A stretch of DNA of 64,000 nucleotides from Actinoallomurus bryophytorum (GCF_006716425.1 NZ_VFOZ01000001.1:7521237-7585236); one strand, 5' to 3'. Counted from the stretch's first letter, positions 44,021-52,835 are shown. Made by a program: numbers and translations. Notes: generated by a model from the sequence alone, not told the origin.

Positions 44021-44116
44021 TTTACTCAGACGCATTCTCGATTCCACACGACTGTCGCACGCCCGGATGACCCTGGACCACGGCAGGCGATTTTCTCAAC
44101 CGCGGAGCTGGATGCC

Positions 44117-44215
44117 ATGAACACGAAGCACGGGCTGCGGCGGTTCGCCGCTCTCCTGGTCGGTTGCGGCGCGGCCGGACTGGTGATCGGCTGGAGCTAC
44201 GCCGAGCGACCCTAG
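44117..44215 (+). CDS. Possible 32-residue membrane peptide
   Basis: An ATG at 44117 opens 32 codons ending TAG at 44213. The peptide has a basic start (MNTKHGLRR) and one hydrophobic stretch (FAALLVGCGAAGLVIGW), as in small single-span membrane proteins. GGAG lies 9 bases before the start. It is convergent with the sulfotransferase gene, 11 bases away. Length alone cannot exclude chance. Confidence 0.3.
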   Translation: MNTKHGLRRFAALLVGCGAAGLVIGWSYAERP

Positions 44216-44226
44216 ATCGATGGGAC

Positions 44227-45138
44227 TCATTCGCGCCCGCTGGGCCGGTAGCCCAGCCGGCGGAGCTCGGCGCCGGCGATCTTCTCGACCTGGGTGACCT
44301 GCTTGAGCGTGAGGTGCTCCTGCCACATGCCGATGTCGTCGTCGCCCACGCCGTGCAGGGCGCTCTTCGCGATCCGCTGCCCGAGATAATCAGACATGTC
44401 GCCCAGGCTCTCCCGGGTGCGCGTCACCAGGTCCTCGTAGCGGACGGTGAGCAGCTGCTCCTCGGGGATCTGCGCGCGGAGCTTGGCGCTCAGCCGGATC
44501 GACCCACGCCAGCGCAGCGCGCACTTGACCGCGACGCCCGCGCGCGGCCACCGCATGCGCTCGGTGGTGTCCTCGACGCCGAGGAAGGCGTTGGGGAACA
44601 CCTCGTCGAGGTTGGCGAAGCCGGGCCGGAACCAGGCCAGGCAGCGCTCGTCGGTGAGCATGCCGGCGACGACGTCCCGGCCGTCGCGGATCACCTGGAT
44701 CAGCTGGGCGTCCGGAAACGCGTCCAGGATGACGTCGGCGCTGTAGATCAGATCGGGCGTGGCGTCGGCGAACCGCTGGATGCCGCGCGGGTCGGCGCAG
44801 GTGCCGTCGGGACCCATCCGGCCGAGGTCGCGGCACTGCGCGGGGCACTCGCCGCACGCGTCGGGCGTGACCTGCCAGCTCTGTGCGTACGCGTCGCGCA
44901 TCACCCGGGCGGCGCCGGCTCCGCGCTCGGTCGCGATCGAGGGACGGCGGGCGAACGCGTAGACGGTACGCACCACGTTGGGGCGGCCCATCGTCAGATG
45001 GAACGCCGCCGACTGCCTGATGGCGCGCGCCACCAGGTCCGTACCCGAATGGGGTGCGCCGAGCAGGAAGACCGGGCGCCGGACCTTGGTGCCGTTGACC
45101 ACCAGGATGTGGGGGGACGTCGAGCGCGTGGGTGTCAC
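44227..45138 (-). CDS. Sulfotransferase-family protein
   Basis: The 303-residue protein has the PAPS-binding elements of sulfotransferases: a 5'-phosphosulfate loop FLLGAPHSGTDLVARAI (about residues 24-40) and a 3'-phosphate segment LIQVIRDGRDVVAG near residue 145. A cysteine-rich insertion between them (CGECPAQCRDLGRMGPDGTC) could bind a metal or form disulfides and is not typical. The acceptor, perhaps a carbohydrate or natural product, is unknown. It is separated from RidA by 41 bases on the same strand. Confidence 0.82.
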   Translation of the reverse strand: MTPTRSTSPHILVVNGTKVRRPVFLLGAPHSGTDLVARAIRQSAAFHLTMGRPNVVRTVYAFARRPSIATERGAGAARVMRDAYAQSWQVTPDACGECPAQCRDLGRMGPDGTCADPRGIQRFADATPDLIYSADVILDAFPDAQLIQVIRDGRDVVAGMLTDERCLAWFRPGFANLDEVFPNAFLGVEDTTERMRWPRAGVAVKCALRWRGSIRLSAKLRAQIPEEQLLTVRYEDLVTRTRESLGDMSDYLGQRIAKSALHGVGDDDIGMWQEHLTLKQVTQVEKIAGAELRRLGYRPSGRE

Positions 45139-45179
45139 CAGCGTGTCACCTCGGATGGATCATCTCGCGGGGGCGGTCG

Positions 45180-45563
45180 TCAGCCGACGACCGCGAGCGC
45201 GTCGATCTCGACGAGCAGACCCTCGGCCAGTCCGACGAACACCGTGGTACGCGCCGGATAGGGCTCGCTGACGAACTTTTCATAGACCGCGTTCATCTCC
45301 GCGAAGTCCTCCTTGCGGGTGAGGTAAACGCGCAGCATCACGACGTCGTCGAAACCGGATCCGGCCTCTTCCAGCACCGCCTGGACGTTCTGCAGCGCCT
45401 GCTGGGTCTGCTCGCCCACGGTCTCGCCGACGATCAGTCCCGTGGAGGGCTCAACGGGCACCTGACCTGCGACCTGAAGGATGCCGCCCTTGCGGACGCC
45501 CTGGCTGTAGGCCGCCGCCGGCGGGGGCGCCTTGGCGGTACGGATCGCGATCTTGTCACTCAT
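45180..45563 (-). CDS. RidA-family enamine/imine deaminase
   Basis: The 127-residue protein has the RidA (YjgF/YER057c/UK114) trimer fold, with GKIGILQVAGQVP-like KGGILQVAGQVP, and the catalytic arginine in PARTTVFVG near residue 107. RidA speeds hydrolysis of reactive enamines made by PLP enzymes, protecting branched-chain and other PLP pathways. The window also carries a PLP D-amino-acid enzyme at 47704, but no direct link is shown. Confidence 0.88.
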   Translation of the reverse strand: MSDKIAIRTAKAPPPAAAYSQGVRKGGILQVAGQVPVEPSTGLIVGETVGEQTQQALQNVQAVLEEAGSGFDDVVMLRVYLTRKEDFAEMNAVYEKFVSEPYPARTTVFVGLAEGLLVEIDALAVVG

Positions 45564-45946
45564 GCGGGCTTCTCATCTCCGGGTGTCCGGCCGCACGGCC
45601 GCGGCACCGTCGACAGTCTTAGAGGGATGGTACTGACTTCGAGCGTCGAATGGTCACGCCGGGGCGATCCGGAAGCGACTCACCTGCGCGAACAATCAGG
45701 CGGCCCGATTCGTCCCGTGACCGAAACGTGGCCCGGTGCGCCGAAGGTCGTCCGCGACGCCGCTCCGCCCCGACCGCGTTCCACCCTGCCGCCGGGCAGA
45801 GCAGACCTTTGCCAGGCGCTGACCTGCGGGTGCGGGCTCGTGCGCACGTGCACTGGTTGACTCGGCCGGATCGCAGGCGCCGGCGTTCGCAGGCCGGCGC
45901 GGGGGCACGTGCGCTGCGCCGTTTCGACGCCGCGCTGAGGGGGGCG

Positions 45947-46813
45947 ATGATGCCGCTACGACTGATCAAGGGCCGGTACCGGATCCTGCACAGCCAGCCC
46001 GATGGCGACTCGGTCCATTTCTTTCCCGACGACGCCGAGGCGTTCGCGAAACTGAGGGTCAGGGCCCACCTCAGCGCGGCCGGCAGCGTACAGCTGCGCC
46101 TCGACGCCATCGACGCGCTGGAGACCCACTACACGCCCCGCGCCCACGGGGGCTTCACCCAGCACCAGCCGCTCGCGCTGGCGCACGCTCCCGCCGACCG
46201 GCTGCTGAGCCTGCTGGGCTTCGGCGACGTCAAGCGCGACCGCGAGACCGTCGTCAGCGCCACGCCGGACGAGACGCCCGGCTACATCCTGACCCGTTTC
46301 GCCGACAAGTACGGCCGGCCGGTCGCCTTCGCATACGCGGGCACCGCCGACCAGGCCGACCTCGGGCAGGTCCAGGTCACCGCGGCGATGCTGCGCGAGA
46401 GCGTGAACCACCGGCTGCTCGCCGAGGGGCTGGTGTACCCGACCTTCTACAGCAAGCTGTATCCCGACCTGCGCGCCGAGCTGACCGCCGTCTCCCAGGC
46501 CGCGCGTACCGCGGGCAACGGCGTGTGGGCCGGGGACGCCACCACCAGCGGAGCCACGATCACCAGCCTCGCCGACCTGGACGACCACGTGGTCATCCTG
46601 CCGAAGCTGTTCCGCCGCCTCGTCGACTATCTGGCGCTGGGCGCGGGTGACGTCTCTCTCGACCGTTTCACGTCGTTCCTGGCCACGAGGAACGACCGGT
46701 TGTTCGTCATCTCCGAGGCGCACGCCACGGGCATGGACACCATCACCGCCGTCGCCGGGCAGAAGCTGCGGCTCACCCACCCGCCCGAGGACCTCATCTT
46801 CCTGGAGGCCTGA
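45947..46813 (+). CDS. Staphylococcal nuclease-like (thermonuclease fold) protein
   Basis: The 288-residue protein has an SNase core: YRILHSQPDGDSVHF near residue 11, the loop QLRLDAIDALETHY and DKYGRPVAFAY. The catalytic trio of nuclease maps to R51, E59 and R124, with metal aspartates D21 and D56 at the right spacing, so activity is plausible. Unlike secreted thermonucleases, no signal peptide is seen and about 100 extra residues follow the domain. The tandem ATGs at 45947/45950 follow GAGGGGGG; the long frame from 45650 is not credible upstream. Confidence 0.75.
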   Translation: MMPLRLIKGRYRILHSQPDGDSVHFFPDDAEAFAKLRVRAHLSAAGSVQLRLDAIDALETHYTPRAHGGFTQHQPLALAHAPADRLLSLLGFGDVKRDRETVVSATPDETPGYILTRFADKYGRPVAFAYAGTADQADLGQVQVTAAMLRESVNHRLLAEGLVYPTFYSKLYPDLRAELTAVSQAARTAGNGVWAGDATTSGATITSLADLDDHVVILPKLFRRLVDYLALGAGDVSLDRFTSFLATRNDRLFVISEAHATGMDTITAVAGQKLRLTHPPEDLIFLEA

Positions 46814-46866
46814 GGCACGTCCGGCGGAGCGGCATGACCATCCTGCCGCTCCACTCCCTGTACGGA

Positions 46867-46902
46867 AGGCGGCCGGCGGGTGCTCGACGCCGCCGGCCGC
46901 CT
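46867..46902 (+). terminator. GC-rich hairpin terminator after the nuclease-like gene
   Basis: AGGCGGCCGGCGG (46867-46879) pairs perfectly over 13 bases with 46890-46902 around a 10-base loop, 53 bases after the stop. No T-tract follows. The gap 46814-47032 holds no other feature. Confidence 0.6.
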
Positions 46903-47032
46903 GCGCGCCACCGGCCATGAGGTGGTGGTCCCCGATCGACCTCACGTCGGGCAGTATGTCGGGCGATGCGGATCACATCTCTGATGTCCGGACGCGGTCG
47001 GCGCACCGCCGGAAGGCGCTCTCAAGGGCCAA

Positions 47033-47656
47033 GTGGACAGGGTGAGGACGACGACGCTGCGCGCTGATCTGACCGTGTTGCTGGCCGGTGCGGGCATCGT
47101 CGACGTGGACGTCGACGAGGCCGTCGAGGACGAGCACGTGCGCTCGGCCGCATATCGCCAGGTGATCGCGGTCGTGGCCGCCGCGCGGCGCCGTGACGAC
47201 GATCGCGCGGTCGTTTCGGTGATCCTGCGTGACCCCGAGGAGCTGGTGTCCAAGGCGGCGGTCGTCGAACTCGTGGACAGGGTCGCGATGAGGACGGCCG
47301 ACCCGGCCGATTTCCGGCAGTGGGCGACCGGGCTGATGCCGGAGGTGGATCGGCTCACGACGGATGGGCATCGCGGGTTCCTGCACCGTCGTGTCCATGA
47401 CTGGACGACCTACCTGACCGTCATGGCCGGCCGCACTCCGGCCGCCGCCGAGCTGGCAGGCGTCACGGACTGGATGCAACGCCGTATCGCCGAGGAGTCG
47501 ACGTCCCTGCCCGTACTCGCCATGCTCACCGAGACGGGCAGCACGAAGAAGACACGGAACATCGCACGAAACCGTGCGCGAAGCCGCGCGGTGAGAGACG
47601 CCCTGAGCGCGGACCCCGGCTGTGGCGGCCCGCGACCCGGTACGTCTCTCCCGTAG
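47033..47656 (+). CDS. Hypothetical protein
   Basis: The 207-residue protein is predicted mostly helical, with an acidic first third (DVDVDEAVEDEHVR) and a strongly basic end (RNIARNRARSRAVR). No motif was recognised. GTG 47033 is used; GTG 47042 is an equal candidate, and neither has a clear ribosome site. Codon third positions look coding, but function and even start are uncertain. Confidence 0.5.
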   Translation: MDRVRTTTLRADLTVLLAGAGIVDVDVDEAVEDEHVRSAAYRQVIAVVAAARRRDDDRAVVSVILRDPEELVSKAAVVELVDRVAMRTADPADFRQWATGLMPEVDRLTTDGHRGFLHRRVHDWTTYLTVMAGRTPAAAELAGVTDWMQRRIAEESTSLPVLAMLTETGSTKKTRNIARNRARSRAVRDALSADPGCGGPRPGTSLP

Positions 47657-47703
47657 GCGGAGGGATTAGCGTGGCCTGACGCCGTTCGCGGCCGAGCGGG
47701 CGG

Positions 47704-48960
47704 GTGCCGGGTGAGGCGGTGGTCGTGGTGGATGCCGATGCGTTGCGCAGGCTGGGCGACGAGCGGATCGACTGGAGATTCAAGGGGATGCCGGCCGACG
47801 CCGACGGCATGACCGTCGCCGAGCTGGCCGCCGAGCGGCGGAACCTGTTCGACGGTGGTTTCCACCCACCGCTGGTCGTCCTGGACGCCGGTGCCCTCGA
47901 ACACAACCTGACGACGATGCGCGACTGGTGCGAGCGCCACGGAGTCCTGCTCGCGCCGCACGGCAAGACCACGATGGCGCCGCAGCTGTACGCGCGCCAG
48001 CTGGAGCTCGGCGCCTGGGGCATCAGCGTCGCCAACTTCGCCCAGCTCCGCGTCGCACGCGCCTTCGGCGTCCGGCGCGTCCTGGTGGCCAACGAGCTCC
48101 TCGACCCGGCGGGGCTGGTTTGGGTGGCGGGTGAGCTCGCCCGCGACCCGGAGTTCCACTTGCTGTGCTTCGCCGACTCGGTACGCGGCGTGGAGCTCAT
48201 GGCGGCCGCGCTCCGCGGCTCCGTACGGCCCGTGGACATCCTCGTGGAGCTCGGCGCGTCCGGCGGGCGTGCCGGCGTGCGCGACGTGGCCACCGCCGAG
48301 GCCGTCGCCGCCGCCGTCGGCGCGGCGCCCGAGCTGCGCCTCGCCGGAGTCGCCGGCTACGAGGGCGCCGTCGGGCACGGGACGACACCGGAGAGCCTGG
48401 CCACGGTCGACCGTTACCTGCGCGACCTGCGCGCACTGGCGGAGCGCCTCGACCTGCCCGGCGACGCCATCCTGAGCGCGGGCGGCAGCGCCTTCTTCGA
48501 CCAGGTCGCGGACGTCTTCGACGGCACACGTACGGTACTGCGCAGCGGCGCGTACATCACCCACGATGACGGCTTCTACCGCGACGTCTCCCCGCTCGGC
48601 CGTACCGAGGGCCCGTCCTTCGTGTCCGCGCTGCACGCCTGGGCCCAGGTGACCTCCCATCCCGAGCCCGGCCTGGCGCTGCTCACCCTGGGCCGCCGCG
48701 ACGTCTCCTTCGACCAGGGCCTGCCCGAGCCGCACACCGTACGCCACGCCGACGGCACCCGCTCACCCGCGACGGACAGCCGGCTGACCGAGCTCAACGA
48801 CCAGCACGCGTTCCTCAAGCTCGGCCCGGACACGAAGGCGGAGGTCGGGGACTGGGTGGACTGCGGGCCGTCCCACCCGTGCACGGTCTTCGACAAGTGG
48901 CAGCTCCTGCCGGTCGTGGACGGCGAGACGGTGGTGGACCTGATCCGCACCTGGTTCTGA
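47704..48960 (+). CDS. PLP-dependent D-serine dehydratase/D-threonine aldolase-like protein
   Basis: The 418-residue fold-type III PLP enzyme has the cofactor lysine in LLAPHGKTTMAPQ (about residue 82) on an alanine-racemase-type barrel. Its C-terminal beta domain has a metal site in NDQHAFL and GPSHPCTVFDKW (histidine and cysteine ligands). That metal site fits eukaryote-type D-serine dehydratase and D-threonine aldolase relatives. Likely role: breakdown of D-serine, D-threonine or related D-amino acids. The first 30 residues lack clear similarity, so the start may lie later than the GTG at 47704. Confidence 0.82.
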   Translation: MPGEAVVVVDADALRRLGDERIDWRFKGMPADADGMTVAELAAERRNLFDGGFHPPLVVLDAGALEHNLTTMRDWCERHGVLLAPHGKTTMAPQLYARQLELGAWGISVANFAQLRVARAFGVRRVLVANELLDPAGLVWVAGELARDPEFHLLCFADSVRGVELMAAALRGSVRPVDILVELGASGGRAGVRDVATAEAVAAAVGAAPELRLAGVAGYEGAVGHGTTPESLATVDRYLRDLRALAERLDLPGDAILSAGGSAFFDQVADVFDGTRTVLRSGAYITHDDGFYRDVSPLGRTEGPSFVSALHAWAQVTSHPEPGLALLTLGRRDVSFDQGLPEPHTVRHADGTRSPATDSRLTELNDQHAFLKLGPDTKAEVGDWVDCGPSHPCTVFDKWQLLPVVDGETVVDLIRTWF

Positions 48961-49025
48961 TCACGCCACGCGCGGCCGGCCGGACGGTCCGGTCGGCGTG
49001 GGGACGGGGGATTAGGCTGGTGATC

Positions 49026-49766
49026 ATGATCGGCGAATGGCTGCGGGACGCGAGTGCGGTCACCGTGCTCACGGGGGCGGGCATCAGCACCGAGAGCGGC
49101 ATTCCCGACTTCCGCGGCCCGCAGGGTGTCTGGACGAAGGACCCGAGGGCCGCGGCGATGGCCACGATCGACGTCTACCTCACCGACCCCGAGGTACGCC
49201 GCCGCTCGTGGCGTTCACGCCGCGACCACCCGGCCTGGGGCGCGGAGCCGAACGCCGGGCACCGGGCGCTCGTCGACCTTGAAAGGTCCGGGCGGCTGCG
49301 CGCGATCATCACCCAGAACATCGACGGGCTCCACCAGAAGGCCGGTTCGGATCCCGGTCTGGTCATCGAGGTGCACGGCACCATGCTCGACGCCGAATGC
49401 CTCGTCTGCGGGCTGCGCACACCCATGCCGGAGGTCCTCACCCGCGTCGACCTCGGTGAGGACGACCCGCCGTGCCTGACGTGCGGCGGCATCCAGAAGT
49501 CCGCGACGATCTCGTTCGGGCAGGAGCTGAGGCCGGAGGTGTTCGCCGCCGCGGAGCGGGCGGCACGTGACTGCGACCTGTTTTTCGCGGTGGGGTCCTC
49601 GCTCGGCGTGCAGCCCGCCGCGGGCCTCTGTCTGGAGGCCGTCGAGCGTGGCGCGCGCCTCGTCATCATCAACGCGCAGGAGACGCCCTACGATCGTCTC
49701 GCCGACGCCATCGTACGGGAGCCGATCGGCCAGGCCCTTCCGACATTCGTGTCAGAAGCCTGTTGA
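49026..49766 (+). CDS. Sir2-family NAD-dependent protein deacylase
   Basis: The 246-residue sirtuin has the NAD motifs GAGISTESGIPDFRG (residues 19-33) and TQNIDGLHQKAG, the catalytic histidine in EVHGTM, and four zinc cysteines in CLVC and CLTC. SFGQELRPEVF closes the acyl pocket. It would remove acyl groups from lysines of metabolic enzymes such as acyl-CoA synthetases. ATG 49026 is chosen; a GTG two codons upstream is also possible. Confidence 0.9.
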   Translation: MIGEWLRDASAVTVLTGAGISTESGIPDFRGPQGVWTKDPRAAAMATIDVYLTDPEVRRRSWRSRRDHPAWGAEPNAGHRALVDLERSGRLRAIITQNIDGLHQKAGSDPGLVIEVHGTMLDAECLVCGLRTPMPEVLTRVDLGEDDPPCLTCGGIQKSATISFGQELRPEVFAAAERAARDCDLFFAVGSSLGVQPAAGLCLEAVERGARLVIINAQETPYDRLADAIVREPIGQALPTFVSEAC

Positions 49767-49857
49767 CGGCGAATTCCAAGCGTGTGGTTTATGACCTCTT
49801 CCGTTGCGGGGGCTCTAGGTGTCATGCTCTGACCGACCACATAACAAGGAGAGTTCG

Positions 49858-50814
49858 ATGGGTGACCCCGGGGACGAGGGACTCCCCTCCCTGCGTGAGG
49901 GGGACAGGGTCGCCGTCATCGCCCCGAGCGGTCCAGCCGATCCGGCCCGGCTCGAGCGCGGCAGTGCCGTGCTGCGAGGCCTGGGGTTCGAGGTCGGCGT
50001 CGGCAAGCACGCGCTCGACCACAACCCGTCCGGGCTCACCTACCTCGCCGGATCCGACGCCGATCGGGCCGCGGACCTTCAGGCCGCCTGGTGCGACCCG
50101 CGGATCTCCGCGGTGTTCTGCGCGCGCGGCGGCTACGGCGCCACCCGCGTTCTGGACCATCTCGACTGGACCGCCCTGGGAGACGCCCGGCCGAAGCTCC
50201 TGCACGGGTCCAGCGACATCACCGCCCTGCACGCGGCGTTCGGCCGGCGGCTGTCCGTGCCGACCTCGTTCGGGCCGATGGTCACCTTTCTCGCCGACCG
50301 CGGTGCGGAGGAGCTCGCCCACCTGCGCGATGGCCTGTCCGGCACGGGGCCGTCGGTGGAGGGGACACACGCGCTGCGGGGCGGACGGGCCCGTGGCGTG
50401 CTGACCGGCGGAAACCTCGCCCTGCTCGTCTCGCTGCTCGGCACCCCATACGCCCCGGAGCCGGCCGCGGGCAGGATCGTGTTCCTGGAAGACGTGAACG
50501 AAGCGCCGTACCGCGTCGACCGCATGCTCACCCAGCTGCTGCAGGCGGGTTACTTCGAGGACGTCGCCGGGATCGTCCTCGGCACCTGGACCGGCTGCGG
50601 TGATCTCGAGGCGGTCTTCGCGGACCGCCTCACTCCGATCGGCGTGCCGGTCCTCGCCGGCGTACCGGTCGGACACGGTCCTCGTCAGCTCACGATCCGG
50701 CTCGGCGCCGGCGCGGAGCTCGACGCGGACGCACTGGTGCTCGTCCCGAGCACGGGGGGAGGCCCGGTACGGCGGACGCCGCCGTACGGGCCCGCAAGCG
50801 AGGAGACGCCGTGA
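49858..50814 (+). CDS. LD-carboxypeptidase (peptidase family S66, LdcA/MccF-like)
   Basis: The 318-residue enzyme has the S66 nucleophile in LLHGSSDITALH, the family motif VIAPSGPADPARLERG at the start, and glutamate and histidine of the triad in VFLEDVNEAPYRVDRML and VPVGHGPRQLTIRLG. LdcA enzymes trim D-alanine from recycled murein tetrapeptides in the cytoplasm; MccF relatives cleave microcin C-like compounds. ATG 49858 has AAGGAG 6 bases upstream. The next gene overlaps by 4 bases. Confidence 0.9.
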   Translation: MGDPGDEGLPSLREGDRVAVIAPSGPADPARLERGSAVLRGLGFEVGVGKHALDHNPSGLTYLAGSDADRAADLQAAWCDPRISAVFCARGGYGATRVLDHLDWTALGDARPKLLHGSSDITALHAAFGRRLSVPTSFGPMVTFLADRGAEELAHLRDGLSGTGPSVEGTHALRGGRARGVLTGGNLALLVSLLGTPYAPEPAAGRIVFLEDVNEAPYRVDRMLTQLLQAGYFEDVAGIVLGTWTGCGDLEAVFADRLTPIGVPVLAGVPVGHGPRQLTIRLGAGAELDADALVLVPSTGGGPVRRTPPYGPASEETP

Positions 50815-51674
50815 CCACCTTCGAGAGGCGTGACCGCAGGCACACCGCGGCCGACGGCTCCGACCCCGCGCTGGACTCGCTCGTCGTGCTGGTCGCCGAG
50901 AGCCATGGGTACGGCTGCCGTCCCGTACCCGGCGACGTGATGCTGCTGGACGGCCCGCAGCGCCTGCACATCGGCATGCGCAACCTCCGCCAGCTCGCCC
51001 GCCAGGTCCCGCGCGACGACTGGCCCGCGCTGGTCGCGGACCACGTCGGCACGATCATCACCGCCATCGAGGAGCCGCTCGACCTGAGCGACTTCCCCCT
51101 CGTACGCGGCCTGCTGCGCTCGCGCGTCTATCCGGTCGAGGCCCGCACCGGCCGGCTCATCTCCCGCCCGTTCGCCCCCGGTCTGATCGAGGCGATCGTC
51201 GCCGACACGCCCACGACCGTGCGCACCGTCGTCACCGACGACGCGGCCACCTGGCCGGTGACCACCAACGAGCTGTTCGCGGTGGGCCGCGAGGGTGTGC
51301 GCGCCGACGGCCCGCTCGAGTGCGACGTCATCGACGACACCGGCATCCGCGTGCTCGAGGGCTCGACGTTCTACGCCGCCACCCATCTCGTCTGGCTCGA
51401 GTCCTACCTCGACCCCGAGCCGCACGGCGCACTCGCGGTCGCGCCGACCCGGAGCACCATCGCCGCCTGCCCGATCCGCAGGGACACCGCGCAGATCACC
51501 GCGGAGCGGCTGCGCGCCTTCGCGGCCGACGCACACGAGGACGGACCCGGGTCGCTGACGCCGGACCTGTTCTGGTGGCGCCGCGGCACCCTGACCCTGC
51601 TGGAGCGCGCGAACACCGGCCAGGGCTCGCTGCCCGCCGACTTCCTGCGCTTCGTCGAGTCCCTGCCCCGCTGA
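50811..51674 (+). CDS. Conserved hypothetical protein co-translated with LD-carboxypeptidase
   Basis: The 287-residue cytoplasmic protein is not recognised. It is alpha/beta in pattern, with LHIGMRNLRQLARQVPRDDWPALVADH near residue 45 and WPVTTNELFAVGREGV in the middle. No catalytic motif or membrane segment is visible. The GTG start overlaps the LD-carboxypeptidase stop (GTGA), so translation is probably coupled, though a role in peptidoglycan recycling is only a guess. Confidence 0.6.
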   Translation: MTTFERRDRRHTAADGSDPALDSLVVLVAESHGYGCRPVPGDVMLLDGPQRLHIGMRNLRQLARQVPRDDWPALVADHVGTIITAIEEPLDLSDFPLVRGLLRSRVYPVEARTGRLISRPFAPGLIEAIVADTPTTVRTVVTDDAATWPVTTNELFAVGREGVRADGPLECDVIDDTGIRVLEGSTFYAATHLVWLESYLDPEPHGALAVAPTRSTIAACPIRRDTAQITAERLRAFAADAHEDGPGSLTPDLFWWRRGTLTLLERANTGQGSLPADFLRFVESLPR

Positions 51675-51679
51675 GCCCG

Positions 51680-52054
51680 ATGTGGTCCGGTGACCTCGGG
51701 AAGGCCGTCGGGAGCGCCGTCCTGGCGCTGTTGGTCGCGGGGATCGCCGGCTGTGCCCACGGCGACGGAGGACACCCGGTCTCCGCACGGATCAGCGGAA
51801 AGGTCGAGCAGTCCGGCGGACGATATCCGGGCATCCACTCCCCTCCGCGGTGGATCGACGTGCGCGTGACCGACGCCGCACGGGCGCCGGTCGGGGAGGA
51901 GTCCGGCAACAGGAGCGCCTTTTCGATCGTGTTGTCCAAGGGCGACTATCAGGTGAGCGTTCGCGACGAAGCAGGGGTATGCGGCCGGCCGCAGGACGTC
52001 GCGGTGCACTCGAGCAAGAGCATCGCCCTGGGCTTCTTCTGCCCGATCAAATAG
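51680..52054 (+). CDS. Putative lipoprotein
   Basis: The 124-residue precursor has a hydrophobic segment (about residues 9-24) and a lipobox AGIAGC with lipidated C25. The mature part has a beta-rich pattern (KGDYQVSVRDEAG) like a small carboxypeptidase-regulatory or Ig-like fold, with two further cysteines. ATG 51680 is 6 bases after the previous stop. Function is unknown. Confidence 0.6.
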   Translation: MWSGDLGKAVGSAVLALLVAGIAGCAHGDGGHPVSARISGKVEQSGGRYPGIHSPPRWIDVRVTDAARAPVGEESGNRSAFSIVLSKGDYQVSVRDEAGVCGRPQDVAVHSSKSIALGFFCPIK

Positions 52055-52065
52055 CCCGGACCGGG

Positions 52066-52097
52066 CTTGACCTTCACACCCACGTCAAGGGTTAGCT
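52066..52097 (+). promoter_or_regulatory. MerR-type promoter with 19-bp spacer
   Basis: TTGACC (-35, 52067-52072) and TTAGCT (-10-like, 52092-52097) are 19 bases apart, the long spacing typical of promoters activated by MerR proteins. CTTGAC (52066-52071) and GTCAAG (52084-52089) form an inverted repeat inside the spacer. It lies 30 bases before the merR start and probably serves autoregulation and the thioredoxin gene. Confidence 0.7.
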
Positions 52098-52126
52098 TCT
52101 GAGTCGGCCACAGATCAGGAGGACCG

Positions 52127-52621
52127 ATGCGGATCGGGGAGCTGGCGACGCGTACCGGTGTCAGCACGCGCTCGCTGCGCTACTACGAGGAGCAGGGTCT
52201 CCTCCCGGCGCGGCGTGCGGACAACGGCTACCGGGAGTACGACGAGTCGGACCTGCGGCTGGTCGCGGAGATCCGCGCGCTGCTCGCCGCCGGGTTCTCC
52301 CTGGAGGACTCCCGGCCGTTCGTGGACTGCCTGCGGGCGGGTCACGAGGAGGGCGGCTCCTGCCCGGAGTCGGTCGCGGTGTACCGGCGCAAGCTCGCGC
52401 AGATCGACGCGGAGGTCCACGCCCTGATCCGGCAACGTGCCGAGGTGGCCGAGCAGCTGGCACGTTTCTGTCCCGGCTGCGTGCTGTCCACGGAGGGAAG
52501 AAATGATCGAACTGACGACCGAGAACTTCGACGCGGAGGTGCTCCACTCGGACCGCCCGGTCCTCGTCGACTTCTGGGCCGAGTGGTGCCCACCGTGCCG
52601 GATGATCGCGCCGATCCTTGA
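52127..52621 (+). CDS. MerR-family transcriptional regulator
   Basis: The 164-residue regulator has an N-terminal MerR helix-turn-helix (MRIGELATRTGVSTRSLRYY) and wing, a dimerisation helix (about residues 80-115) and cysteines in GGSCPES and FCPGCVL that may sense metals or redox. The last 40 residues are read in an overlap with the thioredoxin gene and look like frame-shifted sequence (RRLLGRVVPTVPDD). The functional end was probably near residue 125 before a small indel moved the stop. Its promoter has the 19-bp MerR spacer. Confidence 0.88.
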   Translation: MRIGELATRTGVSTRSLRYYEEQGLLPARRADNGYREYDESDLRLVAEIRALLAAGFSLEDSRPFVDCLRAGHEEGGSCPESVAVYRRKLAQIDAEVHALIRQRAEVAEQLARFCPGCVLSTEGRNDRTDDRELRRGGAPLGPPGPRRLLGRVVPTVPDDRADP

Positions 52622-52817
52622 CGAGGTCGAGGCGGAGTACGGCGACCGCCTGACCATCGCCAAGATCAACGGCGACCTGCACCCGGAGATCGCGCAGAGG
52701 TACCAGGTGCTGGGCTATCCCACACTCAACCTCTACCGCGACGGCGAGGTGGTCCACCAGATCATCGGCGCCAAGCCCAAGCGCGCGCTGAAGGCCGACC
52801 TGGACGCCCACCTCTGA
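52503..52817 (+). CDS. Thioredoxin with CPPC active site
   Basis: The 104-residue thioredoxin has all fold markers: VDFWAEWCPPCRM with C29 and C32, the cis-proline loop GYPTLNLY and the C-terminal helix. The central dipeptide is Pro-Pro instead of Gly-Pro, which is expected to change redox potential. ATG 52503 has GGAGGG upstream and lies inside the end of the merR frame. The merR-thioredoxin pair suggests redox- or metal-controlled expression. Confidence 0.9.
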   Translation: MIELTTENFDAEVLHSDRPVLVDFWAEWCPPCRMIAPILDEVEAEYGDRLTIAKINGDLHPEIAQRYQVLGYPTLNLYRDGEVVHQIIGAKPKRALKADLDAHL

Positions 52818-52835
52818 GCCGGGGCGGCGTGCCGC

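Noticed and set aside
48965-49001. Possible terminator hairpin after the D-amino-acid enzyme gene.
   Set aside because: Only 6 outer pairs and a short inner stem form, with mismatches, so it is too weak to list.
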